A stretch of DNA of 64,000 bases from Camellia lanceoleosa (lineage: Eukaryota > Streptophyta > Magnoliopsida > Ericales > Theaceae), in the NCBI GenBank assembly GCA_025200525.1, contig CM045758.1, positions 60,700,649 through 60,764,648 of the forward strand. Reading direction: 5' to 3'. The notes under the pieces were generated by a model. It saw only the letters and a list, made by a program, of their open reading frames with translations. It searched no databases and had not been told where the DNA came from. Of the stretch, positions 35,373 to 45,013 are shown in pieces. Position numbers and translations under genes: made by a program. Within the stretch, counting starts at the first letter, position 1, and the number at the start of each line of letters is the position of its first letter.

Positions 35373-35999
35373 GTGGAGAAATATAACGTAGCTTTTCATA
35401 AGTCATCTACATACCGGCTACAAACCAACGGAGCTGTTAAGGCCGCCAACAAGAACATCAAGTATATTTTGCAGAAGATGGTTAAGACCTACAAGGATTG
35501 GCCAGACAAATTGCCATTCTCACTCTGGGGCTATAGAACTTCAATTCGAACGTTTACTGGGGCAACCCCTTATTCTCTTATTTATGGGATGGAAGCTGTT
35601 CTGCCAATCGAAATAGAAGTTTTGTCCCTGCGGGTTATGGCTGAGTGTCAAATAGCAGAAGTGGACTGGCAGAGCAGGTTCAAAGAACTGATGTTGCTTG
35701 ATGAGAGAAGGCTAAAAGTATTGTACCATGTTCAGGGTTATCAACGCAAGATTGCAGCGGTTTTTAATAAGAAAGTTAAGTCCAGGAATCTTAAAGAAGG
35801 GGATTTGGTGCTAAAAGACAACCGAGGTCCCATCCATGACCCTAGGGACACGTTCAGACCCAATTGGACTGGTCCTTACATCATCAAAACTATCTGGTCG
35901 AGTGAAGCTGTTATTCTCATGGACCTGGATGGCCTAGAATTTTCCCAACTGATCAACATGCACAAATTGAAGAAATATTATCCCAGAAAGGCTCACTAG
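35373..35999 (+). pseudogene. Integrase C-terminal part of element A, catalytic Glu lost
   Basis: 208 codons open. The expected catalytic Glu in the NGAVEAANK context is Lys here (NGAVKAANK, codon AAG near 35433), so the DDE triad is incomplete even apart from the frameshift. The domain continues with LWGYRTSIRTFTGATPYSLI and the GPY-type C-terminal motif NWTGPYIIKTIW (about 35860). It ends in HKLKKYYPRKAH with TAG at 35997-35999, the normal end of a Tat polyprotein. Confidence 0.85.
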
Positions 36000-36649
36000 G
36001 CCAAAAACCCGGAAGGGTGACCTAGGCAAAAGTTAGAGCACAAAAATTAGAAAAAAGAAAAACTGAGCTCGCAAGGTTGAAAACCCTAAAGGGCGGCCTT
36101 GGCAAAAGTTAGAGCGCAAAAAAAGAGCGTTAATATTGGAGTGATCCCGAACCAAACTACATAAGGCCTAATTCCCATCTTCGCGATACGTAGGCAACTT
36201 CATCCTGAAGTTCAGCTGTAAGCACCTCCAACTCAACTATCCTGTCCATGTGATTGATCAGGTCATCTCTATCTGTTTTTTACCTGAAAGTTCGGTTGTG
36301 ATCCTTACTCTGAGAGGAGAGCTGGTTGTGCTGAGCAGTGTTATTCAGTCAAGGGGCAATTTATTATCTTCGGATTTAGGGTTGTACATCTCGAGGATTG
36401 ACTCCATGTGTGTCAAGTAATGACCCTTTTTGAAAATGATTTTGAAAAGTTTTGATAAAAGTTGATTTTGTTCAAATTTTACCTTTTACAACTTAGACCA
36501 TTTTTCGAATAAAAGGAAATTTTTCAGTGCTCACAACTTCAATTTCATTGATTTCAATACCAAGTTCTCCAACTCTCGATACATATCAAAGTTGCTTTTA
36601 TTACATTCATAAAACTTGAAAAGTAAGATCAAAACAATAAACTAGGGGC
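36000..36649 (+). other. Post-pol region of element A
   Basis: Non-coding. It begins with an imperfect duplication of the AGGCAAAAGTTAGAGC module (near 36026 and 36102), then the sequence CGATACGTAGGCAAC (36184) that commonly follows Tat pol. Purine-rich AAGGGGCAAT (36352) and TAGGGGCA (36643) resemble PPTs. The region stops at the inverted LTR. Confidence 0.5.
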
Positions 36650-39600
36650 AGTAGACCGCCCGAACTCTGCTCCGCGCACAAGGGCGCGAATTGTAGTTCT
36701 AGCTACTATAGTTCGGACTCCTGTCACAGTTCTGAATCTAATTTCACAAAGTACAATGTAAGATTGATAAATTACCAAAGAGTCTAAATCCGGCAAATCG
36801 TTTTGGAAAACTGATTTTAATCAAGAAGTGCCAAACATGGACTGCTTTGTCAGTTTCAAAGTCGCCACCTAAATATTTTGTTTTGAGAAATTTAGGAAAC
36901 CCTGACTCGTGCCTAAGGCCACATGTCCGTCATCACCAAAGTTGCCTCAACTCGGGAACTTGGATATGAGAGGGGAAGGTCCTGAAATGAGCACCCCCGC
37001 TCGCCCAATCAAAGATCGGCCTCTACTAACATGATATGTTGTTTTTGAAAACACGTATTCTTTTTCCGGTTTATTAGCTAACCTTACTATGTGATGCGCA
37101 CAGCACACAAGTATAGACTAAATCACTCAAGTTTGAACAAAACATCTCATGTTTGCTTTTCGAAAATGGTTTGAAGTTGCTATTCGCAAATAGGCTAAAA
37201 CGCGGATTTTCCACCAAACAAAGTGGGCTTAAAACATGATGATTTGCCACTTCAAGTGGGCTTAAAACGCACATTTTGATGAATTGTTCCAATTCAAGCA
37301 ATGAAGCCTTCATCCACAGGCATTCATGCAGTTAAACACTTAAGCAAATAGCCTCATGGCAAGTATGCTATCATGGCAGTCACTTACACACATGCAAGGA
37401 TGCTAAAGCGTAAACACTCACAGTGTACTCCGAGCCAAAAAAGAAGCTAGTTAGTAATCAATGCTTAATCCTAGCTATGTCAAGAATGCCTAATGCAACA
37501 CATGCAAAATGCAACCAAGATAGGCTCGGCTATTCTAAGATGTCATGTGAATGCAACTAGATAACATGTATTCAAATTGGTATTGAAATACAATGCAGTG
37601 TGTATGATGCGCCGAGCCCGGTACATGCAAGACAGATGAATGATGCACACATGCAAAGCATAAGTATGCTAATTGAAACGTGCCCTAAAACTAACCATCG
37701 AAAGCAGGTAAGTAAAATGGAGAAAGAAATGGAGTTGGAAGACATGCATCACACACACGCACACTTATTACAACATTTGCCCTCTCAACGGAGGGTCCGA
37801 ATAAATCAACTAACTAGCTACGCTAAGCTAATTAAAACATTACAAAGATGAAATAAATTAGCTAAATACATTAACTAATTAATTACAAAATCAGCAAATT
37901 AACTAGCTAAACAAAGCAGTTAAAATGGCCTCGAGGGGAGGGAGATATGCATGCTCGATTGCCTCGCTCGGAAATCCATTGCCATGCCACCAATTGCCTC
38001 TATTTGCACACTTCTGTACTTCTGAAAATTATGACAACTTCCAGACTGCTTTTGACCCATCTCAGGAACATGCTGAGGAATGATCGGCCAGAGATGGTGG
38101 CCATCGGCCAGAGTTGATGGCCATCGGCCACTTCTGATAGCCGATCGGCAGCCTTAGTGGTCGGTCGGCAACCTTGATGGCCGGTCGGCCACTGCTTCCT
38201 GCAATTTCTCCTTTTGCAGCGACAGAGCACAAATAGGGGCATGGCAATGTATTTGCAAGGGAATGTGTGTACCACCACACTCCTTATCATATCTCAAGCT
38301 CAAAGAAGTGTAGTGCTCGGCTCTCGAGCCACCAATCATGCATCTCAATGCATGATGGCCAAAGAGTCAAGCTTGCACAATGTTGATGAATGCACAAGTA
38401 ACACACAAGACTCGAGAGACCTCCACCCTATCATGCACAATCAAGGGGGACGGCGACTAAGAAATGAGGCACATTTCATTGCTTCAAGTATGAAACGCCC
38501 CTCGTTTCTCGTGTTTGGATTAACGTCCGATCCAAACACGTACAATGCAACACAAACATATTATCTTGGCATGTTTTACTTAGATTCATTTTGTTTACTC
38601 ATTTTAGATTACCAATTAATCCTTTAACTAGTTAAGTCCAAAAGTGAGAAGTCCTCTAAATGGAAAGACGAACTAAGCCACAAGCATCTTGAGCATGAAA
38701 GAAGCATCATGCCGTTGGTTAGTAGAAACCCTCAAGAGAAGGCTAAAACCATTAGGCATGAAAGCCTCATTTTCATGCTCAAGCCAATAACGGGCTCACA
38801 AATGAAGAGTGGAGTGGTATGGAAAACATTTCACTGCTGAAATAGGATGCTAAAGACACTAAACCATGCAAACAACACATGCACAACATGTTAAGGGCCA
38901 AAGGCATTGAAACTAGTGACAAACATTACACTAGAGGCATGCAATATCAAACTCAAATGGCCAAACCAGCTCTGGACAGAGCTAGATCATGCTAAAACAG
39001 TGGCCTAGATATGCTGGAACTTATGCACAAAAGGCAAGAAAATCATGCGCACATGTTGGCTCGCAAGCAAGGCATAAGGCTCAACTCTTAAACACAATGA
39101 AAGAGTGAAAAACATAGAAGTGTGACAACACCATATGCTCTAAAATAACATGCCAAATGATGCCAAAGCATGCAAATACCTCAAGCCAAGCATGCAAGAT
39201 ACCTTAAAACTCAAAACTAGTCAAGGCATTTGCACTATAGCTATACAAAACATGAGTCATATGACCAAGGCAGCCCAAAACAATCCTAAAACAACCCAAA
39301 TGGAGTTCTAAAACATGCTTGAAATAAGCTAAGAATGGCTAGATTTAAAGGCCAAAACAATAGCACATGTTAGGCAATTTAGCACAATTGCACCACAAGT
39401 ATACAAAGAAAAGCTTGAGTGATGAGGACCACTCAAAATAGAGTTAGATCATGCCAAAAAAACACCAAAAATGGGCTGAGACTAAGCCAACACATGCTAG
39501 AATAACAAGCTAACTCATTAGGCATGCAAGGCTAGCAAAGAGGATTTACACTACGAGTGCATGAAGCATGCAACCAATAATCAAACAAGCCAAAAAAAGA

Positions 39601-41327
39601 GTTATGGAAGGTTTAAAAAGTCACAAAAATGAGCCTAAACAAAGCCACTAAGAAGTAGAAACACATGCTCTTTTGATGGGCCATCAACACATGCAAATAA
39701 GAGAAGAGGAGGGGGGACCACCCCCACCTATTTTGAGCCTCAAAACAAGTTTTCTAACACTGAAATTCTTCTGGAATTTAGTGGTTTTAAGGCCAAAAAG
39801 AAGTTGTTTGAAAAGCTTCAAAGATAGCTTAAAAGGCTTTACAAGCCAAGGAGCAAAAGGGAGGAAACACCCCCTAGCCAAACAAGGCTTAAACCAACAC
39901 TTTTAGGACTGAAAAATAGAGGAAAAATAGAGGTTTTTGTAGTTCAATACTACCCCAAAAATAGTCCCAAAGTAGTTGAAAACTATGGCAAAACAATAGT
40001 ACATAAAGAGCTTAAAAGGGATAAGGGGTTACCTTTGAAGCACAGCAGCAAATCAGCCTCTTTTCTAAGCCAAGCAACCTTCCAACAGCCCAAAAATAGG
40101 TTCCAAGGGACCTCATCCCAATGGTGATCAACTTTGACGAAGGATGCCTAGGCAAACTAGAAGTATTTCTCTACTTCTACGCACTTTTATGCACAAAAGA
40201 ACAAGAGAGAGTGAACTATAGAAAGAGAGGCAGAGATTTAGCTTTGAAAATTTTCTAGAGAGAGAGGATTCTAGAGTGAGAAGCTCTCAAATTCTCTCTA
40301 AGCCTTCAAACTGTTCTAACCTTGCAAAATATGAGATATAGCCTCCATATATAGCAAAAGCAAGAGCTTTGGTCGAAAATATCTGAGTTAGGACAGCTAG
40401 CGCAAGCTGGAAACAGCTGGAGGAGAAATATCTTCAAAAAAAAAATGAATTTGGGTCACTCTTGGCCGACCGGCCATCGTCGGTGCCGACCTGCTACTTG
40501 TGATGGCCGATCGGCCACTTTCATGGCCGACTGTGCACATTTGTGGCCGACTGCAAATTCTGCTCTGTAGGTCCAACTTCAAATGGGCATAACTCTTTCA
40601 TATGGACTCCTTTGCAGGTCATTCTTGTGTCTAAAATGAAACCCCGGAGTAAGATTTCCAATGGTAGCAGCCTTGCATCAAAATTCTAACTTTGCTAATA
40701 GATATCTCTCTTTTAGTGAAGATTGCTCAGTTTTGGTCTAACCGGATTGATGCCCAACTTCAACCAACCATATCCCTCTCATCCGGACTTGGATTTAGGA
40801 GATTCTTGAGTGTGAAATGAAGCCCCGGAAGTCTTATTTCCAATGGTGGTGGCCTCATAGATTAAATCCAAGTATACAAAAGGATAGGCCCAATTTAGTG
40901 AGGACTGCTTGTCTCTCTCTTAACGATTCATACCCAACTTCTTCCTCAACTAAGTTTCTTCCCTCCACTCCTCTTTTCTTCAACTTCAAACCCCTAGACA
41001 AGGTGTTTTGAAAGATTTTTCAAAGATTTCACCTCTTCTTCATTTATTCTACTTTGTCCTTGCTCGGTTTACCGAAAAGCGCAACATTTAACAAAATGCA
41101 AGCATCGGAACATCGTAGGAACTTTTTCAAAAATTGTTTTGAAAAAGACGGTTTCAAGGTCTAAAATCTTTTGATCAAGATTGTTTTGGTCCAAAAAGGG
41201 TATGAAGTTGGGATTTGACTCTCTTCTTGCTGAAGAAATCGAACATTTGCACAAGATTGCCTGCACCATCAAGTAAGCAATTAGTAGCGCCTAAGTCTTG
41301 CGGGCGGTCAAAAATGGGGTGTCTACA
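36650..41327 (-). repeat. Inverted A-type LTR (element B 3' LTR)
   Basis: Read on the minus strand it starts TGTAGACACCCC at 41327 and ends near 36650 at GGTCTAC. It contains all landmarks of the A LTR in order: GGCC arrays (40463-40551 and 38080-38205), a TATA-like TATATATGG (complement about 40337-40346), the AT-rich TTAATTAGC segment (37800-37920) and the GGTGGCGAC block (complement 36857-36867). At about 4.7 kb it is longer than the others. Its right edge joins a PPT and internal sequence in the same minus orientation, so it is a 3' LTR and not a solo LTR. No matching 5' LTR is found to the right. Confidence 0.75.
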
Positions 41328-42221
41328 GTTGCCCCTATTTGACAGAGCTCAGAGTCATGAAATGACGTGAGTGAATGTCAAAGCTCAAAGACGACCCATT
41401 TTTGACAAGGCTGAAGACTTGGACAAACAAAGTACAGATAAATAAATGGTTGCGCCCATAGGCTGCCTACGTATCCCTTTGCAAGGAATCAAACCAACGT
41501 AGTTCAGGGGCAAAGATGCAAAATGATATGCAATATTACCAAAACAATGTAATTGACATACAATGTAATGAAACAATGCAAATGATATGCAATGTAATTA
41601 AGATAATCAAATCACGAGTAGTGCAAAACCACACAAATATCATAAAGGAATGGAGATGCAAAATCAAACTACGTTTAACACAAAAAGTGCCGGGAACCTC
41701 AAACCACAACTCTCTTAGTGGGGTAGGTGTGTGCACAGGTAGAACTATGTGTTTCGCAGCAAGAATACAAGTAATTTGGTGGCATGATATAAGTGTGGAA
41801 TGATCTGCTGAGGAAAGATCATGATCCTACATGCTGAATACAACAACAAACTACGATGTAATGGATGCAATGGATAAGGCACGCGGCCAAACCACTTTTC
41901 TACCTAGAAAAGGCATAGACACAAAACAGACCACGTCTAACACAAAAATGGTGCCAACACCCTCAGACCACAATTCTCTTAGTGGAATAGGCGCATACAC
42001 ATAATCACAGAACCATGCTTTAATGCAAAAAGTATGGCCACATGCCAGACTAAGCTTAACATGGAAAGGATGCATGATGCAACGGACAATGCAGCAAATG
42101 CATGCGATATATTCTATATGCAATGCAATAGACATAACAGATGTGATGCAATAGATAATAGATGCGATGTAACAGATAGTACAGTAGATGCAATGGTGAC
42201 ATACTCCAACCATGTTGAAAT
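41328..42221 (-). other. PPT and 3' internal end of the minus-strand element B
   Basis: Read on the minus strand, TAGGGGCAAC directly precedes the LTR start. The adjacent sequence (GACTTTGACATTCACTCACG-type and the GGCGCAACCATTT block) is homologous to 53250-53472 of element A. It is rich in ATGCAATG-type short repeats (41515-41600 and 42030-42190). No coding region is present. Confidence 0.65.
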
Positions 42222-42690
42222 TATGAGAGGAGGAAAAACAAATCCCAAACACGCCGAAATCGTGTGAGGAAAGGAACACTCAAACCATGCTAAAATCGTA
42301 AGAAGAGGCCTGAAAACAACCGTCCAGGTGCGCGCACAACGCAACCTGAGATGAATTCCAAACACGCTGAAATTGTGTGAGGAAAAAAACACTCTAACCA
42401 CGCTGAAATCGTGAGAAGAGGTCCAAAAACAAACCGCCTAGGTGCGCGCACGATGCAACCTGAGATAAATTCTAAACATGCTGAAATCGTGTGAGGAAAA
42501 GAACACTCTATCCACGCTAAAATCGTGAGAAGAGGTCCGAAAACAACCGCCCAGGTGCGCGCACGGCGCAACCTGAGATAAATTCCAAACACGCTGAAAT
42601 CGTGTGAGGAAAGGAACACTCTAACCACGCTGAAATCGTGAGAAGAGGTCCGAAAACAACTACTCAGGGGCGCACTTGACGTAACTTGAG
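42222..42690 (-). repeat. 113-bp tandem repeat, about four copies
   Basis: The marker AGGTGCGCGCA recurs at 42326, 42440 and 42553, with a degenerate copy at 42666, spacing 113-114. Within each unit the CACGCTGAAATCGTG motif occurs twice. It lies about 0.9 kb before the LTR of element B, as another array does before the LTR of element A. Minus-strand frames of up to 142 codons across it are products of the repeat, not genes. Confidence 0.75.
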
Positions 42691-42796
42691 AAAGCCCCGG
42701 GCGACAACGATCCTAAACGCTGCTCAGCGTAAAAGGATAAATGATACAAGATAACACAAGATGTAAATAAATGCAACAAGTGCGATGATACGATAC

Positions 42797-44410
42797 ATGT
42801 TACAAGCAATGTATGATGTTTAGGGAATGCAATAAACAAACAAAGCGGTGCTTTAGAAAGCACCTCATGGGGTGAGTGGCGATGAACCACTCTGCTCTAA
42901 CGAGGATCTCCCCCTTGTGTTCTTCGAACTCTTACCTTCAACTCGCAGTACAAAGGTTCTGAAATACTGACAAGGGTTCTTCACGTAGAACACTTTGGAT
43001 GCCACTTTTCTTCCTGACCATATTCACAATTTTCCCTATTCTCCAACGGAGTGACAGACTAGGTTGGTTCAATATCCAGAATTGAGGTGCATACATGCTA
43101 TCTCAACCCATGGGGCTTCCATACAGATTTCAAGCCGGGGATACACCCCTAAGTATTTAAACCAAACTTTAGTCTCGAAAATCCCGAACCTTTACGTTCT
43201 AGGCATTGGCCATTCGAACTCTAGTTTCCACCGTCGCAGTTGGTCTCCTAGGAACTCATTGCAAACACAGCCAAGATACCTTTGGCAGGAAATGGTACTC
43301 AGGAAGAGCACTTCTAAGCACTTCTGAACCTCGAATAGGGAATGAAACCAGGTACTCTAGCCCCTCCTCTAGGCAAGTCTGATAATTTTTGAACTGACGC
43401 TTGAACCGAAATGGAAAGTAGAATACACAGTATGTCAGACCAATCAGCTGAATGCCACGTTGTCGAGTCATGCTGTAGCTCATTTCGGTCAGATTATGCC
43501 AGGGGCAACACCAAGCAATGTCAGCAGCAGACCTGTTGCACATTCAGTGGCACCACCATCCTTCATTCGAGAAATCCACTAGTTGTTGGCGAAAAAAGTA
43601 TGCCCAAGCTGAGAGTCCACTACCTTCAACTTGTCCATTAGCCATACCTAGGAAGGATGAAAAAAAAAAAAAAAAGATGTATGTTGAGAGAAAAGTGAGA
43701 AAAAGGCTTTGAGAGAAAAACAGAGCATGAATGCCGAGTGATGTGAGAAACATATATAAGAAAGGGTGGGAAACATTACCTAAAGTAGTGGACTCCTTGC
43801 AAATTTGGTAGTCTCTTGCCGATGGGAGACGTCTAAGCCCATCAAAGTATCGGCCAATACCTAGCTAATGTAACTCTTAGGCTCAATCTTTCAGGCCTTG
43901 TGCCACTTCAGTTAGCTGAGTGGTAGATCCACCAAAACTAGGGGCAAGAAGGAAATGTGCTGGCATACACAAATAAAGGGCGTGTTGCCGAAAAATCTAC
44001 CAAAGAAAATCCCTACGATCGCCGACCTCAAAAAATCAATGAATTAGACTGGGAATATCCAGTTCTCCATTATGAACCAAAGATTGAGCCTCGTGTAGAG
44101 TAAGCCCACACATCCGTCCCAAAGCTTGGAAGTGACCGAAATGGGGCTGAGGAATGATTTCCTTATCGCGCTGGGATTCTATTAATGCCTGAAATTCTTC
44201 AATTGTTGGGTATATTTCTTGTCCCCAGAAGCTAAAGACATGTGTGATTGGGTTCTAACATTGAACCGCTACATGGAGAAATGGAAAGCAAAGAGAAGTG
44301 CAGCTCAAAGGAAAAAGGGCATTTAGGTCGAAGCCACGGAAATTTACCTTTCCTGAGCCGTCCAAAGTGGCTATCTAGTCTTGAACCCTACCGACAAATA
44401 ATATCTCCAT
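42797..44410 (-). pseudogene. Minus-strand gene remnant, possibly DUF7745-like
   Basis: A TATA box (44468-44475) is followed about 60 bases on by ATG at 44410. The first exon of 21 codons ends in AAAG/GTAAAT at 44348, a good donor. Sequence from about 44254 then reads VFSFWGQEIYPTIEEFQALI, similar to the opening PTIEEY-type motif of plant DUF7745 proteins. Later blocks are QLIGLTYCVFYFPFRFKRQF and LVSFPIRGSEVLRSAL (about 43440-43300), and a tail ends near 42797. Stops are frequent, and exon limits beyond the first are not resolved. Its strand matches the neighbouring plant-mobile-domain gene. Family assignment is tentative. Confidence 0.4.
42846..42863. repeat. Perfect 8-bp inverted repeat
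   Basis: GGTGCTTT and AAAGCACC separated by AG form a small perfect hairpin at the 3' end of the minus-strand gene remnant. It may be chance. Confidence 0.5.
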
Positions 44411-44467
44411 TTTGAGAGCAAAATATCAAGGACTTGTGAGTTTGTTAGAAAAATAGCATAGGAGCAT

Positions 44468-44475
44468 TATTTATA
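44468..44475 (-). promoter_or_regulatory. TATA box of the minus-strand gene remnant
   Basis: TATAAATA on the minus strand, 60 bases before ATG 44410 and about 50-100 bases after a GGCC-type motif cluster (44515-44585, including GCCCGGCCGAGCC). The same order, array then TATA, is found in the A-type LTRs. Confidence 0.55.
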
Positions 44476-44585
44476 GAGATTGGGAAGGAGTTGAGCATGA
44501 TACCTGGACAACATTGACCGATATCACACTGATGGCCAACCGTGCATCAGTGAAGCCCGGCCGAGCCTTGATGCTGGCTCAATGC

Positions 44586-45013
44586 AGATCTGTTGCAACG
44601 GAAACTGACCTTTGTTTGAGTGGGTTTCAGTTGTACTTTTGAGTTTTGTTTTGTTTGTACCAAGTGTTTACTAGCTTTTTTGAGTTGTTTTCGTTTCATT
44701 TTTCCATTATTGAGTTGTATTTTATGTTTTGATTGGTTGTAAGTCATTATTCGGTTCATGAATCAATTCAAGAGCAAGGTATTTACTGTTCCGAAGATTG
44801 CAAAAGCAAAGGTATTGCAGTTTATCACATTGCGCAAAGAAATCATTCAACAAAACTTGTTTTTCATAACTGGTGGGCCCAACCCTGATCATCATTTTAT
44901 ACAACCAAAATAAAAGAAAGTTTTTGAAAAACAAAAGGACAATCCAAAGCTAGTTTTATAACTACATAACAAAACAAAAACAAAAGCAAAGTAAAGCAAA
45001 ATCATCATTGTCA
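44586..45013. other. Spacer between two minus-strand gene remnants
   Basis: AT-rich non-coding sequence, T-rich on the plus strand at 44640-44760. It contains the presumed 3' untranslated region of the plant-mobile-domain gene (from 45013 downward) and the upstream region of the next gene. Nothing else is seen. Confidence 0.45.

Noticed and set aside
42114..42628. Minus-strand frames of 77-142 codons with SSHDFSVFG-type repeats
   Set aside because: They are the 113-base tandem repeat read in phase; no independent coding evidence.
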